A stretch of DNA of 64,000 bases, taken from positions 62,001 through 126,000 of the forward strand of contig NZ_JAKCLJ010000008.1 of the NCBI RefSeq assembly GCF_021412565.1, read 5' to 3'. The notes under the pieces are model-generated. The model was not told the DNA's origin and ran no database searches. It saw nothing but the letters and a program-made list of their open reading frames with translations. Made by a program: the position numbers and the translations under genes. Each line of letters starts with the position of its first letter. Positions within the stretch are counted from its first letter, which is position 1. Of the stretch, positions 46,815 through 55,921 are shown one piece after another. This stretch comes from Shewanella sp. AS1 (lineage in GTDB: Bacteria; Pseudomonadota; Gammaproteobacteria; Enterobacterales; Shewanellaceae).

Positions 46815-48116
46815 ATGGCTGAATCCTCAACCTTTGTCTTAGATATGCTCCTTGGCGATCAGATTATTGGTGAATTGTCATTTAACTCTAGCACCGAGAA
46901 TTTTGCCGTGAGCTACACCCAAGCTTGGCGGCAAAATGGCTTCCCCCTCTCACCTATGATCCCCTTTGATGGCTCTGGTACTAGTGTGCAGATTGCCATG
47001 TTTCTGGTTAATTTACTGCCTGAAAACAAGGGATTGGATTACCTCATTGAGTCGCTTGGTGTCGCAAGGGGAAATACCTTTGCGCTTATCCGTGCTATCG
47101 GTCTTGATACTGCGGGTGCTATCGTTTTTGCTGCTAAGAGGGCAACATTTGGGCCGACAAGGTTCAGGCCAATCAGTAATGATGAGATCATTCAGCGACT
47201 GGAAGACCCTGAGTTCTGGCCGATGGAGATTTGGGATGCTAAGCCCAGGTTGTCGGTGGCAGGAGTTCAGTCGAAGTTAAACCTCTTTTTTAACGGCGAA
47301 GAATTTGGTTTTGGCGAAGGTGCCTTGTCGTCGACTCATATCTTGAAGTTTGAAAAACATCCGCATCTCGTTATCAATGAGTTTTTAACTATGCGTTTGG
47401 CTAAGGCGCTATCCATGAATGTTGCCAATGTCGAGATCCGTTGTTTTGGCCGACACAAATCATTATGCGTAGAACGTTTCGATCGTCGATATGTTGTCGA
47501 TGAAAACCGGGTGCAGAGGCGGCATATTATCGATAGCTGTCAAGCACTTGGATTTAGCGTAAATAAGAAATATGAACGTAACTTTGGTAGCGGCCGAGAT
47601 GTCATGGATATTCGTGAAGGCGTGAGTTTACCAAGGTTGTTTGAACTTGCGAGCCAATGCATTAACCCAGCCGCGGCCAAGCTAGATATGTTGCAGTGGA
47701 CCTTGTTTAATCTACTGAGTGGTAATGCCGATGCTCATGGGAAAAACTACTCGTTTTATATGACCCCTAATGGGATGAAACCCACGCCTTGGTATGATTT
47801 GGTTTGCGTCGCCTTATATGGGGACTTTGAGCAAGATTTGGCTATGGCGATTGATGATGAATTTGATCCAAATAAGATTTATGCCTATCAGTTAGCAGCT
47901 TTTAGCGAGGAGGTAGGATTATCCAGAACCTTAGTAGTTAATAGCTTAATTAAGATGGTGACTAAGATAAGACAAGAATTAGATGGTGTGATCGCCATGC
48001 TCAATGAATTGAATAGCGAAGAGCAGATCTTTGTTACTAAATATCAGTCACAATTATTGGCAAGGTGTGAACGCTACTTGGGTATCGCATCTGAAATCAA
48101 AACTATCACCTTATAA
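46815..48116 (+). CDS. hipA: Toxin Ser/Thr kinase HipA
   Basis: The 433-residue product has the usual HipA length. The N-subdomain precedes a conserved SVAGVQSKL segment whose Ser (about 147) matches the autophosphorylated Ser150 of E. coli HipA. The catalytic loop NADAHGKNYSF carries Asp306 and Asn311, and PWYDL holds the metal-binding Asp328. Known HipA kinases phosphorylate glutamyl-tRNA synthetase and cause dormancy. All key residues are present, so it should be active. A GTG at 46803 would overlap hipB; the ATG at 46815 is preferred. Confidence 0.92.
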   Translation: MAESSTFVLDMLLGDQIIGELSFNSSTENFAVSYTQAWRQNGFPLSPMIPFDGSGTSVQIAMFLVNLLPENKGLDYLIESLGVARGNTFALIRAIGLDTAGAIVFAAKRATFGPTRFRPISNDEIIQRLEDPEFWPMEIWDAKPRLSVAGVQSKLNLFFNGEEFGFGEGALSSTHILKFEKHPHLVINEFLTMRLAKALSMNVANVEIRCFGRHKSLCVERFDRRYVVDENRVQRRHIIDSCQALGFSVNKKYERNFGSGRDVMDIREGVSLPRLFELASQCINPAAAKLDMLQWTLFNLLSGNADAHGKNYSFYMTPNGMKPTPWYDLVCVALYGDFEQDLAMAIDDEFDPNKIYAYQLAAFSEEVGLSRTLVVNSLIKMVTKIRQELDGVIAMLNELNSEEQIFVTKYQSQLLARCERYLGIASEIKTITL

Positions 48117-48122
48117 TGCAAA

Positions 48123-48150
48123 CAACCAAGAGTGTATTGGTTCACCTTTT
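48123..48150 (+). terminator. Possible terminator after hipA
   Basis: The short hairpin AACCAA/TTGGTT is followed after four bases by a T run. It is weak. Confidence 0.4.
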
Positions 48151-48223
48151 TAATCTCCACCTCAGCTAGTTTGGCTACACTTCTGGGTCAATTGCATTTT
48201 AAGAATAAGATGAGGGAGCGGTG

Positions 48224-48628
48224 ATGGGAAAACAGGATTCAGAAAAGACGACTAAAAAGCCTTGGATTGCGCTGGGGGTGATCGCCTCTGTGGTGGTATT
48301 GTTTACATTGCTGGTGATGATGATGCCCAAAGGCTTTAAGGCGACCCACGAGGAGATAGGCACGGGTAAGCCTGCCTTAGTGTTTGTGTATGATCCTAAT
48401 CTGGCATCGAGTCATGCTCAGACTGAGCAGATGAATGAGGCACGAGATCACCTAGGAGACAATGTCCACTTTCTGCTTGCCAGACCAGGCACGCCTGAAG
48501 GCGATCACTTGATTGCTAAGTATCATGCCAATGCGGCCGAATTACTGTTGTTTGATGGTCAAGGTCAGCTGATTAAGCGTCAGTTTGCGGTGAAAGACGC
48601 CAACCAGCTGATGCGCTGGGTACGTTAA
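48224..48628 (+). CDS. Membrane-anchored thioredoxin-like protein lacking CxxC
   Basis: GAGGGAG 5 bases before the ATG at 48224 sets the start. The 134-residue protein has a basic N-terminus, one membrane helix (ALGVIASVVVLFTLLVMMM) and a periplasmic domain. The pattern PALVFVYDPNLASSHAQTEQM, HFLLARPGTPEG and ELLLFDGQGQLIKRQF reads like a thioredoxin fold. The CxxC is replaced by residues without cysteine, so it cannot be a classical oxidoreductase. It is the first core-like gene right of the island. Confidence 0.6.
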   Translation: MGKQDSEKTTKKPWIALGVIASVVVLFTLLVMMMPKGFKATHEEIGTGKPALVFVYDPNLASSHAQTEQMNEARDHLGDNVHFLLARPGTPEGDHLIAKYHANAAELLLFDGQGQLIKRQFAVKDANQLMRWVR

Positions 48629-48658
48629 CCGGTCGACTTAGAGAGAAATGATATTACC

Positions 48659-48697
48659 GCCATGAGTGCTTCGCATGTGCTCATGGCGTTTGTGTTT
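48659..48697 (+). terminator. Terminator after the thioredoxin-like gene
   Basis: CGCCATGAG/CTCATGGCG around a 12-base loop, followed by TTTGTGTTT. Confidence 0.65.
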
Positions 48698-48831
48698 CAG
48701 CGGCCAGCAGTTTGTTGAGCAATCTGATTTGCCTTCTAATCCTTTTGGCTGATGCAGGCAGTTATGATACTGATTAAAACTCGGCATCCCAATATGAGAT
48801 GCCGATAAGTATGACTTAATTGAATATGAAT

Positions 48832-51174
48832 TTACTGAATGTCAGTAAATTCTGTTGGTATTGCCGGGCAATTTTCTGGGTTAGATGGGATAAATTTAAC
48901 CCCGCCTTCACCTTCACCCACTTTCATATTATTAAAGGCATCGAGTAAGGTTTTGTAATATTCAGGGTCATATCCATTAACGCCTTGCCAAGCCTTTATT
49001 GCCCCGCTGACTAAGTCGACAGTGGAAATAGTGCCGCCACCAGGTAGCATTAATACCGCATCGCCACCGAGGTTATATTCAATGTTGAATAGGAAGGCGA
49101 GTAATTGCTGAGCCAGTTGCTCTCTGGGATCACCGCCAGCATTGGAATCGATCAGGAAGTGTGAAACCTCGGCTTTAATGGTACCCGTTCCGGCAGATAT
49201 GCCGTCGGTGATCTTATCGTTATTAAAGGCTGGAGCGACGTCTGTGTTGTCAGAGAACTTACCGTCAAATGGCTCATCACCCGCACCGAAATAGCTGGTT
49301 TCGCTATTGTACGGATCTAAGGTGTTGATATAACCAGTGACAAAGCTTTCCTCTATCCTTCCCAGACCATTCTTGTTGTGCCAATAACCTTTAGTACCGA
49401 AACCGACCTCGTTATAACACAGGTTGGTAAACACAATCTCATTGATTGGTGTATCGCTATTGTTCTCATAGGTTTTACCAACAATTGGCGTTAACCTACC
49501 TTCGCTCCCACTGGCTTCAGAGCGAACATCGAAATCGATTGCCGTCGGTGAACTTGCTATCCAGCCTAGCGCACCGGCTTCTTCCACGGTATAGAAATCC
49601 GACGGATATGGAGTAAGGGTGGCGTCGCCATAGCCATTAGGCAGTAACAATTTAAAGGTGTGGGTACCGTCTGCTTTGGTCATTCGCGTCGCGATACCAT
49701 TAACCAGTAAAGGCTCGCCTAAGGGCACATTGGGACTGAAGCGCGTGATGATCTCATCATAAAGGTCAGCGTTTTCTGTGGGGCTGATGGTGTCGGGTAT
49801 TGGACCGCCATTGGACTGTAACAGCGTAGGCGCATATTTGATTCTAACGGGCCAATTCTCAATGCCCATTTCGCCTTCGTCGACAACACCATTGTTATTG
49901 GTGTCGAAGATTTTAGAGACCTTGATATCGGCAAAACCCACTTCACCTAAGGTGAGGGTAATTTGTGGGTCGCTACCTGTTTGCGAGGTGACACCTAGCG
50001 CTGAAGGTGTAAAGCCGGCAAACTCGTTAGCGGTTTGTGGGCCAAGGCCGTCATCGTCTACCTGATCTAAACACACCATCTTCATCAAGAAACGTTGAAT
50101 ATAATCACTGGCTTGGTCACCATCCCAAAGTGCAGGGTCTTCGGGGCCGAGGTTATCGCCAATAAAGGCTTGATACTGATGCACATAGCCCGAGGTGGTA
50201 ATGTAGCGACTATCGAGGTTTTTATCCTCATCATTGGTCCAGTGGAAGTGGTCTAATATCCACTGCTCATCTAACATCCCCAGCGCCTCTTTCATTAAAA
50301 TACTGCTAGGGTCGCCGTTAGATTCATCGACGGTAACGTCTTGGTTACGTACGCCTAAACCATCCTCAATCCCATATTCCCAGCGCCAGATAAATTTCTC
50401 ACCGGGGTCGAGTCGGCAGTTGAGGTTGGCATCGTGGTAGTTACGCAGGGCGATAATACCGTATTGGGGTTTACGTTCTTTCACCTTGTAGTTATCGGTT
50501 TTAGAAAAACGAGGAATAAATCCGTGGAAGTTACCGGCTTGATAACCTTCCTGATTGACCTGTTGGGATTTTCCACCGAGCGGGTCAAAATTATTCACCG
50601 GATCATATTCATCGACTGGAGTGATCCATACCTTATAGACCCCGCCATTGTTTGGCGTGTCGTCATAGGGATAGAGCTGGATGACCATTGCATTCAGTGG
50701 TGCGCCACCATGGTCGATATCGCTATTAAAGGCATGAACATAAGTAATGCTATTACCATTGCCTGAATATTCTGTGCAGGATTGTGATGACCATTCTTTG
50801 TCTTTGTTGCTGTAGGTATAATTGCTACCGGATGCTCCGGGATAGTCGGTGATCACCCCGTTGGTAATGACAATCTCACGGCAACTGATATGGTCACTGG
50901 ATAAGAGATCTTTACCACTGGGATCTGTGACCTGAAAATAGTAGTGGCCGTCGGGCAGTGCCGCAGCCGATGCGGGAGCATTTATTTTGGGCCCGCCATC
51001 TAAATAAACATCTAATTTACTTTGATACCTCACATTTTCGTTGACGATTGAACCATCTTCGGTGGTGGTGAAAATGGCACCGGATAATGCATTTGCTAGA
51101 AACGGAATGGCTGCCAGGGTGATGATACCGCTGGCCAGCAATGGCGTTACTTTAAATCTGAATGATTTACTCAT
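48832..51174 (-). CDS. Large secreted protein with Ca-type DxNxNG motifs
   Basis: GGAGG 5 bases before the ATG at 51174 fixes the start. The 780-residue protein has a signal peptide (LLASGIITLAAIPFLANALSG region) and a long acidic, beta-rich chain with few lysines. Two calcium-loop-like motifs, DANLNCRLDPGE and DTNNNGVVDEGE, sit about 180 residues apart. The second opens an SdrD-B/Cna-B-like segment (KVSKIFDTNNNG, then GIENWPVRI). The C-terminus includes GTKGYWHNKNGLG. No enzyme motif was recognised. It is a likely surface or biofilm protein, on weak grounds. Confidence 0.7.
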   Translation of the reverse strand: MSKSFRFKVTPLLASGIITLAAIPFLANALSGAIFTTTEDGSIVNENVRYQSKLDVYLDGGPKINAPASAAALPDGHYYFQVTDPSGKDLLSSDHISCREIVITNGVITDYPGASGSNYTYSNKDKEWSSQSCTEYSGNGNSITYVHAFNSDIDHGGAPLNAMVIQLYPYDDTPNNGGVYKVWITPVDEYDPVNNFDPLGGKSQQVNQEGYQAGNFHGFIPRFSKTDNYKVKERKPQYGIIALRNYHDANLNCRLDPGEKFIWRWEYGIEDGLGVRNQDVTVDESNGDPSSILMKEALGMLDEQWILDHFHWTNDEDKNLDSRYITTSGYVHQYQAFIGDNLGPEDPALWDGDQASDYIQRFLMKMVCLDQVDDDGLGPQTANEFAGFTPSALGVTSQTGSDPQITLTLGEVGFADIKVSKIFDTNNNGVVDEGEMGIENWPVRIKYAPTLLQSNGGPIPDTISPTENADLYDEIITRFSPNVPLGEPLLVNGIATRMTKADGTHTFKLLLPNGYGDATLTPYPSDFYTVEEAGALGWIASSPTAIDFDVRSEASGSEGRLTPIVGKTYENNSDTPINEIVFTNLCYNEVGFGTKGYWHNKNGLGRIEESFVTGYINTLDPYNSETSYFGAGDEPFDGKFSDNTDVAPAFNNDKITDGISAGTGTIKAEVSHFLIDSNAGGDPREQLAQQLLAFLFNIEYNLGGDAVLMLPGGGTISTVDLVSGAIKAWQGVNGYDPEYYKTLLDAFNNMKVGEGEGGVKFIPSNPENCPAIPTEFTDIQ

Positions 51175-51189
51175 CGCAGCCTCCAATTT

Positions 51190-51528
51190 TTGCTCGCTTA
51201 AAGCGTTAATAGCGTCGCTTATTTAGCGGTTTATCGAAGAGGTGGAGTGTGAGCTAAATAGGGAAGCGTATTAAGGCTCTCCCCATTTTGGAGCATTAAC
51301 CATGCCAGCAAATTAAGACGTTGATTTATAAATACAAAATATTTTGCGAATAATTATTAGAAGTGTTCACAACCTTAAGTGAAACACTTTTACAAATAAA
51401 TATATGAATTATAAAAAGATTGTTTTTTTGCACAAAGTGTCTCATTTTTGAGACACTTTTTGTGTTTGGTGAATTATTCGGGTGCTTAGGCGTACCTTAC
51501 AAATTGAAATATCACAAGTCGGCAGCGG
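51190..51528. other. Intergenic region with two hairpins
   Basis: No gene lies in this stretch. An interrupted palindrome AAGTGTT/AACACTT spans 51361-51389, and a perfect 11-bp hairpin AAAGTGTCTCA/TGAGACACTTT lies at 51434-51459. The left part should hold the promoter of the 780-aa protein gene. Confidence 0.55.
51434..51459 (-). terminator. Terminator of the metallo-beta-lactamase-fold gene
   Basis: The 11-bp perfect stem with a 4-base loop lies about 70 bases past the stop on the minus strand. The T/A flanks allow use in either direction. Confidence 0.7.
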
Positions 51529-52470
51529 TTAAATTTCCAAATCACCGAAGTGTCCCTGATGCTTCAGCATTAAATAGTTCGGTGTATCATGGCTGTTAAA
51601 CTGAATGATATTGGCCTGATCCCGCTCCAGCTGATTGATCCAGTGGTATTGCGCCTGTAAGGCCTGTTGATCTTCTTTGACCCAAGGGGCGCTCTTCATC
51701 TTCTGCTGGCGGATATTATCCATGGTCCAGCCGGTATCGACACTGTGCAGAAACTCCTGGCCGTTTTGCAGTTTGATATAGAACATCTTGGAGTCAGGAG
51801 TGTGGCCTGGCGCCTTAATGGCAACGATACCTGGGGCGATAGGGTAATAGCGGGCAAAATCGGCTTGGATAAAACGATCGACCTTTTTCTGAGTGATGGC
51901 GACGGAGGCTTTATGTGGTTGGTTTACCATCAAATCAGCGGTATCGCTTGCCAGCAAGACCTTATGGGCTATTTGGTCGAAATGGTTTGAGCGTACCACC
52001 CCTGCCACATGATCGGCATGATAGTGACTGAGGACGATTAAGTTGGCTTGTAACAGTGCCTGATTTAAGCGCTCGAACTGATCTTGATAGAAAGGGTCTG
52101 TCTTAGCACCGAAGAAGTCATGGGTGACGGCATCCATACCACTGTCGATCATAATGCTGCCGTTGGGGTAAACCAATTGATGGGCGGCGCGAGCCAGAGT
52201 CACCTTCTTATTCAGATCGCCGCCTTGCATGACTAAATCTTCATTTCTGAAGGTGTTGGCAATTTTTACTATGTTGATACGCTGCGGTAATTCACCAGGG
52301 ACGGCATGCGCAAGCTTTCTGATCTGTTGCAGGTCGGGAGTGAAGTTTGGGTTCTCAGGCGAAATGCCGTTGTTGATTTCTGAGGTAAATGGTTCAGCTT
52401 GTGCTAGATGAATCAAGGGTAAGCTGGTGCCTAGTACAGTACATTCTTTTAAAAATTGACGACCTTGCAT
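51529..52470 (-). CDS. Exported metallo-beta-lactamase-fold hydrolase
   Basis: The 313-residue protein has an N-terminal export signal (about residues 1-26, ending LAQAEP). The MBL zinc motif HYHADHVAGV lies near residue 153, with further ligand His and Asp in PGHTPDSK and a late NSHDTPNY. It also has IMIDSGMDAV near 101. The fold hydrolyses many substrates, including lactones, sulfates and beta-lactams, and nothing here decides which. The lone Arg in GRQFLK makes a Tat route uncertain. It is single. Confidence 0.82.
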   Translation of the reverse strand: MQGRQFLKECTVLGTSLPLIHLAQAEPFTSEINNGISPENPNFTPDLQQIRKLAHAVPGELPQRINIVKIANTFRNEDLVMQGGDLNKKVTLARAAHQLVYPNGSIMIDSGMDAVTHDFFGAKTDPFYQDQFERLNQALLQANLIVLSHYHADHVAGVVRSNHFDQIAHKVLLASDTADLMVNQPHKASVAITQKKVDRFIQADFARYYPIAPGIVAIKAPGHTPDSKMFYIKLQNGQEFLHSVDTGWTMDNIRQQKMKSAPWVKEDQQALQAQYHWINQLERDQANIIQFNSHDTPNYLMLKHQGHFGDLEI

Positions 52471-52682
52471 GGTTAAATCTCGGATATTGTTTTGATAGCG
52501 AGATTCTAGTGGGCCTAAGATGAAGAATGACTTGTCAGTTGATTAACAAAGCTTTAGATAGCGATTTATGTGAACTGACGTGGATTGCTGACAGGAGATA
52601 CTGGTGAGCTTGTTAATTTGGAGCGAAGTGAAAGCTGTTGTATCGCTGCCAATGCGAACATTCACCTTGGCAGCGGCATCAC

Positions 52683-52934
52683 TTATTGTTCTAGCTGCGC
52701 CTTAGCGGCCTCAACCTTGTTGTAGTCTAACCCTAGTTCTACTACCGCTTCTTTAATCAGGGCTGGGTTCTGCATTACCAGCGCCATCAGTTGTTGCAGT
52801 TTTTCTGGTGGAATACCCAGCTGTCCAATAATCCCCATGGCCATCAAGGGGTTGTCTGTGAGCGCCTGAAACAGCTCGTTAATTTTCTCGTCGCTGACGT
52901 TATGCTCTTTTAAGAGGGCAATAATTGGGTTCAT
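52683..52934 (-). CDS. DUF2999 family protein
   Basis: The 83-residue helical protein starts MNPIIALLKEHNVSDEKI and continues LFQALTDNPLMAMGIIGQLG. It closes with LDYNKVEAAKAQLEQ, which fits the small DUF2999 family of Vibrio and Shewanella. The function is unknown. It is monocistronic, about 70 bases upstream (in plus-strand order) of the TSUP gene. Confidence 0.7.
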   Translation of the reverse strand: MNPIIALLKEHNVSDEKINELFQALTDNPLMAMGIIGQLGIPPEKLQQLMALVMQNPALIKEAVVELGLDYNKVEAAKAQLEQ

Positions 52935-53003
52935 TACTCTACCTTGAATTTACCTGGTGACTGTGAAGAGCAGGCATCTTACCACATCTCATGCCCAGTT
53001 TTG

Positions 53004-53744
53004 TTAGTCAAACAGGTTCCACAGCAATCGCAGCCCGATGATGATCATCAGGCCAAAGATGATCTGCTTAAAGCGCTGTTCATCTATCTTGTCCTGGATC
53101 TTAAGTCCGAGCCTGACCCCCAGATAGGCGATGGGTGCCAGCACTAAGGAGGCCTGCAGGTTGGTTAGATTGATCTGCCCCAGCAGGCTGTAGGGGATGA
53201 GCTTGACGGCATTCACTACGGCAAAAAACAGCACGGCGGTGGCCAGATATTCCCGCTTCAGCAGTCGTAGCGGCAGCAGGTAGCTGTTGAGTGGCGGCCC
53301 GCCTGCATGGGCGACGAAGCTAGTGAAACCGGCGAGGGTGCCACAGATGAGACCAAACAGGTGCGAGGGCGGCTTGTTAAAGCGGCCATTAGTCGCCAGG
53401 CCATAGAGACCGAAGAGCAGGGCGATCGCGCCCAAGATCCCTTTCAGATAGTCCTCATTTAATTTATCGAACAGCAGATAGCCGACCCCTATCCCCACTA
53501 TGGCGGTGGGCAGCAGGATGAAGAGATGGTGATTATTCTGCTCACCCCACCAGGAGCGCACACTGAGCATGTCCATAAAGATCAGCAGCGGCAGCATCAG
53601 GGCCGCGGCCGTGGTGGGGCTGACCGCCAGCGCCAGCAGCGGCACAGTAAGCCCGCCCGCGCCGCCGGCGAAGCCCGATTTTGAGATACCTGTGATCAAC
53701 ACGGCGGGAATGGCGACCAGCCAGAATAGGGGATCGGTTAACAC
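53004..53744 (-). CDS. TSUP-family (TauE/SafE) transporter
   Basis: The 246-residue membrane protein has seven to eight helices and the TSUP repeats GISKSGFAGGAGGLTVPLLAL near residue 19 and LAGFTSFVAHAGGPPLN near 136. The family moves sulfite, sulfoacetate or other small anions out of the cell. The substrate is not determined. It stands alone, divergent from the CstA-type gene. Confidence 0.87.
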   Translation of the reverse strand: MLTDPLFWLVAIPAVLITGISKSGFAGGAGGLTVPLLALAVSPTTAAALMLPLLIFMDMLSVRSWWGEQNNHHLFILLPTAIVGIGVGYLLFDKLNEDYLKGILGAIALLFGLYGLATNGRFNKPPSHLFGLICGTLAGFTSFVAHAGGPPLNSYLLPLRLLKREYLATAVLFFAVVNAVKLIPYSLLGQINLTNLQASLVLAPIAYLGVRLGLKIQDKIDEQRFKQIIFGLMIIIGLRLLWNLFD

Positions 53745-54122
53745 TGAATCTCCACTGTACAGAGATGTTTATATAACAAGGTTTATCACAGCGTGCTGCG
53801 ATCGCCTAGGCTTGATTAAAAATAGCAAAATTTAAGGCAGATATAGCCGATTATTCCGGCTTTAGGCCGCTTGGTTGGGTATTATTCCGTTTTGATTTAG
53901 CAAAACAGGGGCTGTCTGATGAGTATTTATTGCTTTGGTGGGAGACTGTAGTAGTCTGTGATCTAGGTCACGCTTGAGTTTTGTGGCCGGACTTAGCTAA
54001 GACTTTAACAGGGTTTATGGGGTCTTGGCAATTCGACCTAATGTTAATTGTTTGGTTGAACAGAGTCAGAGAAAATCGAAAACTAGTACAAAACCAACAT
54101 AAAACCGACGGATGGTATAACA
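53745..54122. promoter_or_regulatory. Divergent promoter region, TSUP / CstA-type genes
   Basis: About 380 bases without a gene. It holds the CRP-like site listed separately. The region just before the CstA-type ATG is AT-rich. Confidence 0.55.
53957..53972. promoter_or_regulatory. CRP-binding site
   Basis: TGTGA-TCTAGG-TCACG is one mismatch from the CRP consensus TGTGA-N6-TCACA. It lies 151 bases before the CstA-type ATG. Confidence 0.7.
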
Positions 54123-55589
54123 ATGCTTATATTTTTTATCTGTATTGCACTATTGGTGCTGGCGTTTAAGTTCTACGCTCCCTTTGTAGAACGTCAGGCC
54201 GGTATTGATCCCAATGCACAAACTCCACAAGCAAGATTCAACGATGGCGTCGACTATGTCGAAGTTCATCCCTTAAAAGCGTATCTGATCCAGTTTCTGA
54301 ACGTGGCGGGCGTGGGGCCGATTTTTGGTCCTATTCTAGGTGCCTTATATGGTCCGGTTGCCTTAGTCTGGATTGTTTTGGGTAACATTATTGGCGGTGC
54401 GGTTCACGATTACTTCTCAGGTGTGCTGAGTATCAAGGAAGATGGTAAGAGCTTGCCCGAGATTGCCGGTCACTACTTTAACATCTATTTCAAAGGTTTG
54501 ATGCTGGTTTTCACCGCCATGCTGCTGTTCTTCGTGGGTGTGGTATTTATCATGAGCCCTGCCGGATTACTGAGTAATCTGGATATGTTTGAAGGCACTA
54601 TCCTTGCGAGCAACACCTTCTGGGTGTTAGTGATCTTAGGTTACTACTTCCTGGCGACGCTACTGCCTATCGATAAGATCATCACTAAGCTTTATCCGCT
54701 GTTTGGTCTGTTGATGATAGTGATGACGTTGTCGATTGCGGCGGCTCTGCTGTTTAATGCTCCCCATCTGCCTGTGGCGAATGACTTTTTCGCTTATTTT
54801 GATCACAGCCATTATCACGAAGAGCTGCTTAAGCCTAATCCAAACGGTCTGCCTGTGTGGCCGCTGCTGTTTGTGACTATCACCTGTGGTGCTATCAGTG
54901 GTTTCCACTCGACCCAGGCTCCGATCATGGCGCGCTGTCTGACCAATGAGAAGTATGTGCGTCCTGTGTACTACGGCGCCATGATGTCAGAAGGTATCGT
55001 TGCCTGTGTGTGGGCACTTGCGGGTATTGCGGCTTTCCCAGGTGGTTACGCCGAACTTAAGAGCATCTTAGATGCGGGTGGTCCAGGTCTTGTGGTTAAT
55101 CAGGTAGCGACCACTTACTTAGGTGTCGCGGGTGGTGTAATGGCGATTATCGCCGTGGCTGTGTTCCCTATCACTTCTGGTGATACGGCGTTCCGCTCTC
55201 TGCGTCTGACCATTATCGATGCCTTTAAGATCCCGCAAAGTATCCGTAACCGTTTGTTCTTAGCTGTGCCTATTCTGGTTATCGCTTACTTTATGACTAA
55301 GATCGATTTCTCTCTGGTATGGCGTTACTTTGCTTTCTCCAACATGCTGCTGTCGACCAGCGTATTGTGGTTGGCGACTAAGTATCTGTTTGACCGCGGT
55401 ACTATCCACTGGATCGTGAGTCTGCCGGCGACTGTGGGTACGGCAGTGACTATCTCCTATATCGCCACCGCGGGTATTGGTCTGGGTCTAGAGCTCTCTC
55501 TGAGCAATCCTATCGGTATCGCGACCGCGATTATCTGTTTAGTCGGTTTGATTATCGCAGATAAGAAGCGTCGTGCAGTGCCAGCTTAA
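54123..55589 (+). CDS. CstA-family carbon-starvation transporter
   Basis: The 488-residue inner-membrane protein has about 12-13 helices. It shows the CstA family opening FYAPFVERQAGIDPNA followed by GVDYVEVHPLKAYLIQFLNVAGVGPIFGPILGALYG. Known members (CstA, BtsT) take up peptides or pyruvate when carbon is short. At 488 residues it is shorter than the ~700-residue E. coli CstA and lacks its C-terminal extension. A CRP site upstream fits carbon control. Confidence 0.9.
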   Translation: MLIFFICIALLVLAFKFYAPFVERQAGIDPNAQTPQARFNDGVDYVEVHPLKAYLIQFLNVAGVGPIFGPILGALYGPVALVWIVLGNIIGGAVHDYFSGVLSIKEDGKSLPEIAGHYFNIYFKGLMLVFTAMLLFFVGVVFIMSPAGLLSNLDMFEGTILASNTFWVLVILGYYFLATLLPIDKIITKLYPLFGLLMIVMTLSIAAALLFNAPHLPVANDFFAYFDHSHYHEELLKPNPNGLPVWPLLFVTITCGAISGFHSTQAPIMARCLTNEKYVRPVYYGAMMSEGIVACVWALAGIAAFPGGYAELKSILDAGGPGLVVNQVATTYLGVAGGVMAIIAVAVFPITSGDTAFRSLRLTIIDAFKIPQSIRNRLFLAVPILVIAYFMTKIDFSLVWRYFAFSNMLLSTSVLWLATKYLFDRGTIHWIVSLPATVGTAVTISYIATAGIGLGLELSLSNPIGIATAIICLVGLIIADKKRRAVPA

Positions 55590-55619
55590 GGCATAACACT
55601 CAAGTTGAGGCTTTAACTT

Positions 55620-55653
55620 AAGCCGACACCCCTAATCAGGTGTCGGCTTTTTT
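55620..55653 (+). terminator. Terminator after the CstA-type gene
   Basis: AGCCGACACC/GGTGTCGGCT with an 8-base loop and a T run. Confidence 0.92.
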
Positions 55654-55921
55654 ATGCCTGCGAGCAGGCCGCTACTCTTTTTGATACTCATAAATAGGTA
55701 TTTATATTCAATAAAATAGCGAATCTTAGCGTCATAGTTCACACTTATTTATCTGCTTAACAATATCGGTTGTCTGTCTTAGGCTGACTGAGTAGACTAA
55801 TCATGCTTTATATATGCACGTTTTAGTTTTTATTGTTATGAATCCAATCGGCTTAGTCGAGTGATAGTGCAATGGCTAGCTGATTGATATCAGTCTGTGA
55901 TAAGTGATCGGGAGCGAAATC

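Noticed and set aside
51434-51459. AAAGTGT/ACACTTT arms as a fifth hip operator
   Set aside because: The spacer is 12 bases, not 8, and the arms are part of a longer perfect hairpin that fits a terminator.
55676-55691. TTGATACTCATAAA as an FNR site before nnrS
   Set aside because: The right half has mismatches and it lies about 230 bases from the start, so the call would be little better than chance.
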